Shown one piece after another: positions 16,113 to 22,802 of a stretch of 64,000 nt of DNA; positions within the stretch are counted from its first letter, which is position 1; each line of letters starts with the position of its first letter. The notes beneath the pieces were generated by a model. The model was given only the letters and a program-made list of their open reading frames with translations. It made no database searches and was not told the DNA's origin. Source of the DNA: an uncultured Lachnospiraceae bacterium (GTDB lineage: Bacteria; Bacillota; Clostridia; Lachnospirales; Lachnospiraceae); NCBI GenBank assembly GCA_910579645.1, contig CAJTVK010000001.1, positions 34,844 through 98,843 on the forward strand. The letters are read 5' to 3'. The position numbers and the translations under genes were made by a program.

Positions 16113-17402
16113 CTATCTGTCGTCATGAAGACGGAAGTTAGCATATGCACTCATGCCATGTTCATGAATATCCAAGCCGTCTGTTTCCTCCTGCTCGGAG
16201 ACATGAAGCCCCATTACTTTATTCAGCACCGTAAATAATACGAATCCGCAGATTGCCACATAAGCCATAACCGACAGAACACCCAGCAATTCCACTCCGA
16301 TGAACTGCAGCCGGCTCATCCCCATTTCTTCCAAAATAGATGTTTTACAGAAAATACCCGTCATTATCGTACCGCATGCACCGCAGCCTCCATGAACGGC
16401 TACCGCCCCCACCGGGTCGTCCACCTTACATACTTTATCCAGAAATTCCACCACAAATACTACAATAAAACCTGCAATAATGCCGATTGCCAACGCCGAG
16501 TAATTGGATACATAATCACAGCCTGCCGTAATGGCGACCAATCCGGCCAACGTACCGTTCAGCGTCATGGAAACATCCGGTTTTCCGTAACGAACCCATG
16601 TAATTACCAAGACAGTCAGCGTTGCCGCCACAGCCGCAAGGTTAGTGGTCATGGCAATATCGCCCAGATTCGTAGCCGCTCCCGTGGTGGAGCCGCAGTT
16701 AAAACCAAACCAGCAGAACCAAAGAATAAATACCCCCAATGCACCGATTACAATATTATGACCCGGAATAGCCACTGCCTTCCCTTCTTTTGTAAACTTC
16801 CCGCGTCTCGGCCCTTCTATGGCCGCTCCGATAAACGCTAAAATGCCGCCCACCATATGCACTGCCGTGGAACCGGCAAAATCATGAAATCCTATGCCGG
16901 AAAGCCATCCGTCCGACCAAATCCAATGCCCGGTCACAGGATAAATGAATATGGAGATGCAGGCACTGTAAATCAGATAGGCAGAAAACTTCGTCCGTTC
17001 TGCCATGGCTCCGGATACAATTGTTGCGCTTGTAGCGCAGAACACCGTATGGAAAATCATAAATACGCCGATTGGCAGCCCGTTTTTCATGCCCATGCCG
17101 TCCGCCAAAGATTCCGGAGCAAAGAAACCGCTTGTTCCCACAATTCCTCCTGCATCATTGCCAAACATAAGTGCAAACCCAATCAGGAAGAAAAAAATAC
17201 TTCCCAACACAAAATCCATTAAATTCTTCATAATAATATTTCCTGCATTTTTCGCCCTTGTAAAGCCTGCCTCCACCACGGCAAACCCTGCCTGCATAAA
17301 AAACACAAGAAAAGCAGCAATACAAGTCCACACCACATTGAGCAGCAGTTCCGCTGCCTCTTCCAACGGCATCCCGCCGGCAAGTAAATCCGATAAATAC
17401 AT
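16113..17402 (-). CDS. amt: ammonium transporter
   Basis: A 429-residue Amt/Rh-family channel that imports ammonium, with about 11 membrane helices. The twin pore histidines are present in GSTAVHMVGGILAF and AVHGGCGACGTI, and the family's GFALMFGND and FCWFGFNCGS segments are seen. The start is supported by GAGGAGG eight bases upstream. The P-II regulator gene lies upstream on the same strand; P-II proteins plug Amt when nitrogen is plentiful. A terminator between the two genes means that amt is either expressed by readthrough or has its own promoter. Confidence 0.95.
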   Translation of the reverse strand: MYLSDLLAGGMPLEEAAELLLNVVWTCIAAFLVFFMQAGFAVVEAGFTRAKNAGNIIMKNLMDFVLGSIFFFLIGFALMFGNDAGGIVGTSGFFAPESLADGMGMKNGLPIGVFMIFHTVFCATSATIVSGAMAERTKFSAYLIYSACISIFIYPVTGHWIWSDGWLSGIGFHDFAGSTAVHMVGGILAFIGAAIEGPRRGKFTKEGKAVAIPGHNIVIGALGVFILWFCWFGFNCGSTTGAATNLGDIAMTTNLAAVAATLTVLVITWVRYGKPDVSMTLNGTLAGLVAITAGCDYVSNYSALAIGIIAGFIVVFVVEFLDKVCKVDDPVGAVAVHGGCGACGTIMTGIFCKTSILEEMGMSRLQFIGVELLGVLSVMAYVAICGFVLFTVLNKVMGLHVSEQEETDGLDIHEHGMSAYANFRLHDDR

Positions 17403-17574
17403 AATATTTCCTCCTCACTGCAAACACAAATTTTTCATACACATATTTTCCATACACAATTTGTAACGATTTCTTTCACAATTTCTCACCACATTTACGG
17501 CTCCGCTAAACAGCCCCCGCGGCAATCGCCAAGTCTCCGCATAAGTGCGGCTGCCTGGATTGTTGCCGGCAAAA

Positions 17575-17619
17575 ATAAAAAAGATAATAATCGAGCCTCC
17601 TCATGCTCTTTTATTATCT
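17575..17619 (-). terminator. intrinsic terminator between P-II gene and amt
   Basis: AGATAATAATCGAGC (17582-17596) and GCTCTTTTATTATCT (17605-17619) form a long stem with one or two mismatches. On the minus strand it is followed by TTTTTTATTTTT. It lies 80 bp after the P-II stop codon and 180 bp before amt. The remaining intergenic bases to amt show no recognised riboswitch. Confidence 0.8.
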
Positions 17620-17699
17620 CCCTTGATAACATAACCCGGTCTATGAAATCTCTGTTCCATAACCAAGTCCCCATATTCCTCCGGCAGTTTTATCATCGC

Positions 17700-18038
17700 C
17701 TACAAAGCGCCCTCCCCGCGTTCACCGGTTCGTATTCTCACTGCATCCAATACTTCATAAATAAAAATCTTACCGTCGCCATAATTTCCTGTGTTGATTT
17801 CATTGACTATCTTCTTAATCAAAACCTCTGCCTGTTCATCGCCCACCACCGTTTCCACTTTCACTTTCTGCAGCAGATTAACCCTATATTCCGCACCACG
17901 GTACTTCTTCACGATTCCTTTCTGGTTCCCATAGCCTTGAATGTTTACGATATTAAGGCCATTGACCTCATTATCGTCCAATACTGCTTTCAGATCTTCC
18001 AGCTTTTCGGGCTTGATGATAATTTCCAATTTCTTCAT
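17700..18038 (-). CDS. glnK: P-II family nitrogen regulator (GlnK-like)
   Basis: A 112-residue trimeric P-II signalling protein that senses 2-oxoglutarate and ATP/ADP and controls Amt and other nitrogen proteins. The start at 18038 follows AAGGAGGAG by six bases; the longer open frame upstream is not needed. The T-loop KKYRGAEY places a tyrosine at position 51, the site modified in proteobacterial P-II. The C-terminal signature GDGKIFIYEVLDAVRIRTGE is intact. The product of the linked amt gene is the probable partner, hence GlnK rather than GlnB. Confidence 0.93.
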   Translation of the reverse strand: MKKLEIIIKPEKLEDLKAVLDDNEVNGLNIVNIQGYGNQKGIVKKYRGAEYRVNLLQKVKVETVVGDEQAEVLIKKIVNEINTGNYGDGKIFIYEVLDAVRIRTGERGEGAL

Positions 18039-18122
18039 AATTCTCCTCCTTCTCGCCGCGCAGGGTGCGTGCAGCAAAACTGCTGATTTTCTTACGCGTG
18101 GATGCATTTTGCACCTATGCGC

Positions 18123-18154
18123 AAAAAAGACGCTTCCACTAATGTAGAAACGCC
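18123..18154 (-). terminator. promoter-proximal attenuator in P-II leader
   Basis: On the minus strand the first 40 bases of the transcript form GGCGTTTCTAC-ATTA-GTGGAAGCGTC (18144-18154 with 18129-18139, three G-U pairs), directly followed by TTTTTT. It looks like an intrinsic terminator right after the promoter, so most transcripts would stop unless it is overcome. Confidence 0.65.
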
Positions 18155-18168
18155 TTTGTCTGAATACC

Positions 18169-18196
18169 ATTATACACGTTTGGATAACTTTGTCAA
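18169..18196 (-). promoter_or_regulatory. promoter of P-II gene
   Basis: Consensus TTGACA (complement of 18191-18196), 16 bases, consensus TATAAT (complement of 18169-18174). The start site would be near 18162, giving a leader of about 125 nt. Confidence 0.8.
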
Positions 18197-18230
18197 ATAC
18201 TTTTTCTCTGATTATACGTCCACTATATTT

Positions 18231-19223
18231 CTATCTGGAAATAACCCATTTTTCATACTCTTTCCCCCCACACTCTACCGTCCCTTCCCACTGCATCCCC
18301 AATTTCCTGCATAAACCCATGGAAGCCTCATTGCCCGGCTCTACCAACGCCTGTATCCCCTCGAATTCCAGTTCCCCCATCCCATATTCCACAATTGTAC
18401 TGCATACTTCGTAAGCATACCCCATACGCTGACAGGAAACTTCGATGACAAATCCGATTTCCGGAAGTTCAAACCCTTCCCGCCAGCTTAAACCTGCACG
18501 CCCTATGACCTGCCCTGTATCTTTCCGCACAATGCTCCACATCCCGTAACCGTAAAAGCCATACACCTTCCTTATATACTCCTCCGCATAGGCTCTTTCC
18601 TCCTCCGGATTGTCATAAAGCCGGTCCATATAATAAGTAACCGAAGGCTCCGCATATATTCTGTAAAACTCATCCACATCCGCCACAGTAGTTTCCCGGA
18701 TGATACATCGTTCCGTCTCCAAAACCGTCCAAGGCAGCCCCGCCATTCGCCGGTAGGCTTTGTCAAAAGAATCCATGGTCAATTCGCCAATATCCGTAAC
18801 CGCATACGGTGCTCCCGAAAAATCCTCTTGGTTGTTTTCCCCTTCCAGCAAAGCAATCACATATCTGCCGGTTCTTCTCAGTTCCCGCAGTATCATTCCC
18901 TTATCCGTCACAAACAAAGTGCTTTCACTTTCATACTCATCCAGACAGCGCGGTTCCCCGTCCGCTTTCCCGTCCGTCCCTGCGCCGCTCTGTACTTTAT
19001 CCCCGCTTATCCTCTCATCGTCCCCACCGTCAGATCCGCATCCTTTTTCTTCCAAATCCCCGATACAACAGCTTTCCCCTTCTTCTTCCAACTGCCCGTT
19101 CTCCCGGACATGCCTTCCCCATATATGAATATCCTTACCCTCCTCCCCCATATCCCGTTTTCGCTGCGCGGCCTTATCCAGCAATGCCCTATCCCAAATC
19201 AGAAAAACTATTTTATCTAACAT
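18231..19223 (-). CDS. GNAT N-acetyltransferase with extra N-terminal domain
   Basis: The C-terminal 170 residues are a RimJ/RimL-type GNAT domain (LETERCIIRETTVADVDEFYRIY, GRAGLSWREGFELPEIGFVI, QRMGYAYEVCSTIVEY, VEPGNEASMGLCRKLGM), with acetyl-CoA loop QRMGYA. The N-terminal 150 residues are a second region: a short start (IVFLIWDRALLDKAAQRK), an acidic low-complexity stretch, and then TLFVTDKGMILRELRRTGRYVIALLEGEN, which resembles part of a HAD-like or other Rossmann strand series. The substrate is unknown. AGGTGAAAAT precedes the start. It is monocistronic and divergent from the cyclophilin gene. Confidence 0.82.
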   Translation of the reverse strand: MLDKIVFLIWDRALLDKAAQRKRDMGEEGKDIHIWGRHVRENGQLEEEGESCCIGDLEEKGCGSDGGDDERISGDKVQSGAGTDGKADGEPRCLDEYESESTLFVTDKGMILRELRRTGRYVIALLEGENNQEDFSGAPYAVTDIGELTMDSFDKAYRRMAGLPWTVLETERCIIRETTVADVDEFYRIYAEPSVTYYMDRLYDNPEEERAYAEEYIRKVYGFYGYGMWSIVRKDTGQVIGRAGLSWREGFELPEIGFVIEVSCQRMGYAYEVCSTIVEYGMGELEFEGIQALVEPGNEASMGLCRKLGMQWEGTVECGGKEYEKWVISR

Positions 19224-19336
19224 ATTTTCACCTATTTACTAACTGCCCTTTATCGGATACAATAACATAAAATGATAATGCATGACTCATACCGCTATTA
19301 TCATAAACTATAATCAAGCAGAAGGGAAGTAAAACA

Positions 19337-19858
19337 ATGGCACAAAATCCGGTTGTTACATTTACAATGGAAAACGGCGATATTATAAAAGCAGAATTAT
19401 ATCCTGAAATCGCCCCCAACACAGTCAACAATTTTATCAGCCTTATCAACAAACATTTTTATGACGGGCTGATTTTTCACAGGGTAATCCGCGGTTTCAT
19501 GATTCAAGGCGGCGACCCGGAAGGCTCCGGTATGGGCGGCCCTGATTACAGCATCAAGGGTGAGTTTACACAGAACGGCTTCGAAAACAATCTCCTTCAT
19601 GAACCGGGAGTCCTTTCCATGGCAAGAAGCATGCACCCGGACTCCGCCGGCTCCCAGTTCTTCATCATGCACAAGACAAGCCCGCACTTGGACGGCAGCT
19701 ATGCCGCATTCGGGAAAGTGACAGAAGGTATGGATGTGGTGAACCGTATTGCCGAGACAAATACCGACCATTCCGACAGACCATTGGAAAAACAAACGAT
19801 GCGGACTGTTACCGTAGATACCTTCGGAGAAGAATATCCGGAACCGGAAAAGATTTAA
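19337..19858 (+). CDS. peptidyl-prolyl cis-trans isomerase, cyclophilin type
   Basis: A 173-residue cytoplasmic cyclophilin (no signal peptide) that catalyses proline isomerisation in folding proteins. The catalytic arginine is in FHRVIRGFMIQGGDP; the substrate pocket segments GVLSMARSMHPDSAGSQFFI and HLDGSYAAFGKVTEGMDVV are intact. A GAAGGGAAG site precedes the ATG by seven bases. A TATAAT sits at 19309-19314 with no clear -35 box. Confidence 0.95.
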   Translation: MAQNPVVTFTMENGDIIKAELYPEIAPNTVNNFISLINKHFYDGLIFHRVIRGFMIQGGDPEGSGMGGPDYSIKGEFTQNGFENNLLHEPGVLSMARSMHPDSAGSQFFIMHKTSPHLDGSYAAFGKVTEGMDVVNRIAETNTDHSDRPLEKQTMRTVTVDTFGEEYPEPEKI

Positions 19859-19901
19859 GTTCTCAGATCAATTTCATGTCAATGCCTAAAAGCCGTTTCG
19901 G

Positions 19902-19949
19902 TTTGCGCCATGCTTCCGGAGCCAAAATGCTCCGGAAGCATGGCGCAAA
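19902..19949. repeat. perfect 21-bp inverted repeat after cyclophilin gene
   Basis: TTTGCGCCATGC... at 19902-19922 pairs without mismatch with 19929-19949 around the 6-base loop CAAAAT. No T run follows, so it is not a standard intrinsic terminator although it lies 43 bp after the stop codon. Confidence 0.85.
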
Positions 19950-19972
19950 TTGGTAATGCACGTTCACACTTC

Positions 19973-20379
19973 ATTCATATTTATTTAAAGAAAACTTTAA
20001 TTCCCTCTCATTCTTTATACATTTCTTTTCCATATACTAAATCCATAAGATAAATCAAGCAAACGCCAATAACAGTTAATTGATTTTTTAAAAACTTTTT
20101 CATAATAAATGCCAAGGAAAGAAATTTCCTTGGCATCCTCCCTTTTTAGGGATTTTATCGGCATTTCCCCTTATCCGCCCTTTTCCAAGCTGCCGTTCAT
20201 ATTTCATTTACATTTATTTAAAAAAATTTCAATTTCCTATCATTCTTTATACATTTATTTCCCATATACTAAATTCATAAGATAAATCCAGCAAACGCCA
20301 ATAACAGTTAATTGATTTTATAACTTTTTCATAATAAATGCCAAGGAGAGGACACTTTCCTTGGCATCCTCCCTTTTAG
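19973..20379. repeat. tandem duplication of an AT-rich unit with conserved hairpin
   Basis: A unit of about 175 bp occurs at about 19973-20149 and again at about 20206-20379 (register shift 232 bp). The copies share CATTCTTTATACATTT, CATATACTAAAT, AAACGCCAATAACAGTTAATTGATTTT, CATAATAAATGCCAAGGA and CCTTGGCATCCTCCCTTTT. A third, partial copy of the first part (TTTCCTATCATT) lies at about 20404-20416, in front of the next gene. On the minus strand copy 1 has a 31-codon frame (20103 down to 20008) for a short hydrophobic peptide; in copy 2 this frame is broken after MKKL. The 580-bp gap 19859-20438 holds only this and the palindrome. Confidence 0.8.
20109..20147 (+). terminator. hairpin of repeat copy 1, terminator-like
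   Basis: ATGCCAAGGAAA pairs with TTTCCTTGGCAT (20109-20136), followed after CCTCCC by TTTTT. The copy 2 counterpart at about 20338-20376 keeps the ATGCCAAGGA/TCCTTGGCAT stem while its loop has diverged. The gap before the T run makes termination uncertain. Confidence 0.45.
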
Positions 20380-20438
20380 AGCATATTTGAAAAAAATTAT
20401 CACATTTCCTATCATTATAAAAAGAAAGGCAAGAACAT

Positions 20439-20837
20439 ATGGAAGCTAAAATCAGGCATTTAGAAATGATACAGGAAGTCATCAGCAGAATGGCAGGCAA
20501 TTCCTTTTCCTTAAAAGGATGGGCCGTCACGCTGGTGGCAGGCATCTTCGCCCTGTCCGGAACCGTCGCCGGGAAAGTAAGTTACCTGATAGCTTTCATG
20601 CCGATTTTCATTTTCTGGGTCTTAGATGCCTTTTATTTGTCAAAGGAGCGTGCTTACCGTGCATTGTATCGGCATGTCAGCCAGTCAAAGGAAAATGACA
20701 TTGATTTCAGCATGGATACCCGCCCCTTTTCAGGCAAAGAAAATAAATTGTGGAGATGCATGCTCTCTGCCACGGAACTGCTTTTCTATTTCCCGTTAGC
20801 TGCCTTATCCGCAGTCATCATAATACTTTGGAGCTGA
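20439..20837 (+). CDS. small two-helix membrane protein of unknown function
   Basis: A 132-residue protein with an amphipathic N-terminus (IRHLEMIQEVISRMAGNSF), then two close membrane helices at about residues 27-65 (GWAVTLVAGIFALSG and VSYLIAFMPIFIFWVLDAFYL), a cytoplasmic YRALYRHV linker, and a final hydrophobic helix pair at about 108-131. The start is an ATG at 20439 with AAAGGCAAG upstream, a modest ribosome site. I recall similar proteins as a common bacterial family of unassigned role, sometimes beside defence genes and comparable in layout to SLATT-type effector membrane proteins. That link is inference. It converges with the next gene; their stops are 13 bp apart. Confidence 0.75.
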   Translation: MEAKIRHLEMIQEVISRMAGNSFSLKGWAVTLVAGIFALSGTVAGKVSYLIAFMPIFIFWVLDAFYLSKERAYRALYRHVSQSKENDIDFSMDTRPFSGKENKLWRCMLSATELLFYFPLAALSAVIIILWS

Positions 20838-20850
20838 GACAGCCATGCAG

Positions 20851-22416
20851 TCATTCTTCTCCCGTAAAGTAAAAAGCCGTTTTCCGTTCGACGGATTTCC
20901 TGCCGGGGCCTGTTCGGATATTTATTCCCCGTATCGGATACCACCGGTAGAAAAATCCCTTCCTCAAACGGAACTTATGTCCGCATGTCCTACAGACTAC
21001 AGTATACCTGTCTTTTCCCGCATCATATGAGAAATCCCGCTCCTTCACTACTTGGCAGAAACTGCTTTTGCCGGGGTTAAGAAACGATTCCCTGCCGTAC
21101 CGGCCATTGCTGCTTTGCGCTTTGCAGTAAGGGCATTCCATAATCCAATCCTCCCAAAAAGACTTTGCATAAACCTCTGATTTAGAGGACTGGACGGCTG
21201 TTTCCTCATATTCTTCCGTTGTCATCTCCATCTCTTCCACTATAATCGGAAAATACTCCTCCATTAGTTTATAAGTACGCTTGCTCAGAAAACGGATAGC
21301 CTGTTCCGGCAGATGATGCATCACTCTCATAGGCCGCACACTCTCATATCCCACCGTACCTTGCCTGCTGTTGGCAAAATACCTAGCCAGTTCCCTGACC
21401 GTACTTTCCTCCAATTTAGGCAGAATCTTCTTCTTCGCCGCTGCATCCAAATACTCTTCCACATAAAAACTTCCGCTTTCCGGATGGTATTTGGCCACAT
21501 ATATGTCCGGGCAGTTCTCCGGTTCTTTTTCCAATATATAACTAAGCGTCACCCGTTCACTCAGTGTCCACCAAGATTTTGCATAACCCGGGGCAGATAA
21601 AATCCAAAACTGCCTGCATTTACGGATAAAATCATCCGTCGCGCTTACGATTTCCCATTTCCTCTGTACCGTCATCAGTTCTCGGGACAGACTGCCCGGC
21701 GGGAAATAGCCGATTTTTTCTTTTGGAATGTTCTGCGTATCCGCAATATACGCAATCAGGTCTTCTACCGTATATCCGCAGTCAACCCCCTTTCCGCCCG
21801 GAAAATATTTCGAATACCGGCTCAGATAGCTTACAAAAACCTCTGCGTTTTCCTCCGCTGCCTCAGCCACCCTGTCCGCATTCTCCACTGCCCTGTCATT
21901 CAGGGCTTTCATTTTCTCTCCGTACGGCAAACCCTCATAAATTTCCCGATCCAATTTATATTGATTTACCAAGTTCTCACCCTTTTGCAGAAACATCGTT
22001 CTCAGCCACTCAAGAATCTCTCCGTTATCAAGAGTCTCTTTGTACTCCGCTACCCCTGTCTTAATATAATTGGGGTATCCCCCTTTCCAGGCGCATGTCA
22101 CGTTAAAAGGCACCTGTGAACGGGACACCGTCAAAACATGGCAGGCCGATTTCATAAGTTCCAACATGGCATCATACTGCGAACCGATAGTGTCTCCCGG
22201 TTTCTGCGAAGCATCCTCTAAGGAAGCGTCAAAAATCACTATATCGTCAAATAAATATGCCTCCGTGGCGGAAAACGGATTATTTTCCCGTAGGACTACC
22301 TCAGCCTTCCTGCCGCCAATCTCCATCTGTTCCAACATGCCTTTCGCTCTTCGGAACAGTTCGTCCCCTTCCTGCGTATCACATTTGAAGAAAGAAACAG
22401 TTATCTTATTTCCCAT
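20851..22416 (-). CDS. 521-residue protein of unknown function with C-terminal zinc ribbon
   Basis: I do not recognise this protein. The first 150 residues look like an alpha/beta domain (ITVSFFKCDTQEGDELF at the start, then DDIVIFDASLED and HVLTVSRSQVPFN strands), which could be a TIR-like or other nucleotide-binding Rossmann fold. The middle is helical and rich in charged residues. The C-terminus has CPYC near residue 430 and CRTCGHKF near 482, a probable zinc ribbon. A strong AGGAGGTGG ribosome site eight bases upstream and a clear promoter show that it is a real gene. No signal peptide or membrane helix is evident. Its surroundings (tandem repeat, palindrome, membrane protein) look accessory. 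Confidence 0.72.
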   Translation of the reverse strand: MGNKITVSFFKCDTQEGDELFRRAKGMLEQMEIGGRKAEVVLRENNPFSATEAYLFDDIVIFDASLEDASQKPGDTIGSQYDAMLELMKSACHVLTVSRSQVPFNVTCAWKGGYPNYIKTGVAEYKETLDNGEILEWLRTMFLQKGENLVNQYKLDREIYEGLPYGEKMKALNDRAVENADRVAEAAEENAEVFVSYLSRYSKYFPGGKGVDCGYTVEDLIAYIADTQNIPKEKIGYFPPGSLSRELMTVQRKWEIVSATDDFIRKCRQFWILSAPGYAKSWWTLSERVTLSYILEKEPENCPDIYVAKYHPESGSFYVEEYLDAAAKKKILPKLEESTVRELARYFANSRQGTVGYESVRPMRVMHHLPEQAIRFLSKRTYKLMEEYFPIIVEEMEMTTEEYEETAVQSSKSEVYAKSFWEDWIMECPYCKAQSSNGRYGRESFLNPGKSSFCQVVKERDFSYDAGKDRYTVVCRTCGHKFRLRKGFFYRWYPIRGINIRTGPGRKSVERKTAFYFTGEE

Positions 22417-22503
22417 GCCGCACCACCTCCTGTCTGCAAATCATACCCACCCGCTTCCTTACAGCACACGGCAGAATAATGTATCAGCCATATAATTTCT
22501 TTC

Positions 22504-22532
22504 ATTATAATCCGCGTCCCCGAAAGGAACAA
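22504..22532 (-). promoter_or_regulatory. promoter of the 521-residue protein gene
   Basis: On the minus strand TTGTTC (complement of 22527-22532), 17 bases, TATAAT (complement of 22504-22509), about 90 bp upstream of the ATG at 22416. Confidence 0.6.
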
Positions 22533-22572
22533 GTCGGGAAAGCCGATTTCCGTTTCCATGCAGCAAAAGGTA

Positions 22573-22602
22573 TTGACATCCTCTGCTTTATTAGACTAAA
22601 AT
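22573..22602 (+). promoter_or_regulatory. promoter of the sodium:amino-acid symporter gene
   Basis: Consensus TTGACA at 22573-22578, an 18-base spacer and TAAAAT at 22597-22602. The start site would be near 22609, leaving a leader of about 190 nt. Confidence 0.65.
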
Positions 22603-22613
22603 AAGTATGTTAC

Positions 22614-22639
22614 AAGGGCGTAATGAACTCGCCCTTTTT
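22614..22639 (+). terminator. promoter-proximal attenuator in symporter leader
   Basis: AAGGGCG (22614-22620) and CGCCCTT (22630-22636) form a 7-bp stem with a 9-base loop, ending in TTTTT. It begins about five bases after the predicted transcription start. Further along the leader AGTAGGGAA/TTCCCTACT (about 22699-22723) and GAAGCA-type stems give more possible structure, but I cannot assign them to a known riboswitch. Confidence 0.6.
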
Positions 22640-22764
22640 CTATGCGCACGGATACCCAACGGATGAATGTCAGCGTCAGCTGACGGGGTCCGGCACGGAA
22701 GTAGGGAAAGGAATCTTCCCTACTCAATTGCTTCTTTTTCGAAGCATTTATAAAATATATTATG

Positions 22765-22802
22765 AAGGAGGTGTATCATGGCATGAAACCGTTTATGCCA
22801 TG
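22765..22802 (+). promoter_or_regulatory. ribosome site with start-codon hairpin in symporter gene
   Basis: A strong AAGGAGG at 22765-22771 is spaced seven bases from ATG 22778, but that frame is only ATG-GCA-TGA. The gene's own frame has its first good ATG at 22800. CATGGCAT (22777-22784) pairs perfectly with ATGCCATG (22795-22802) around a 10-base loop, holding both ATGs. Folding would bring the ribosome site close to codons just after the hairpin. Confidence 0.55.

Noticed and set aside
18083..18170. Longer P-II start 44 codons upstream
   Set aside because: It would start inside the promoter/attenuator region; AAGGAGGAG in front of MKKLEI gives a normal P-II protein.
20008..20103. 31-residue hydrophobic peptide as a gene
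   Set aside because: It has no spaced ribosome site and the frame is destroyed in the second repeat copy, so I list it only as an observation.
22690..22725. ACGGAAGTAGG string similar to the glutamine (glnA) riboswitch core
   Set aside because: The matching CGTTCA and GGAACG closing arms are absent and the bases instead form an ordinary AGTAGGGAA/TTCCCTACT stem.
22623..22799. N-terminal extension of the symporter
   Set aside because: The first 59 codons do not resemble AGCS proteins and overlap the leader terminator and ribosome site.
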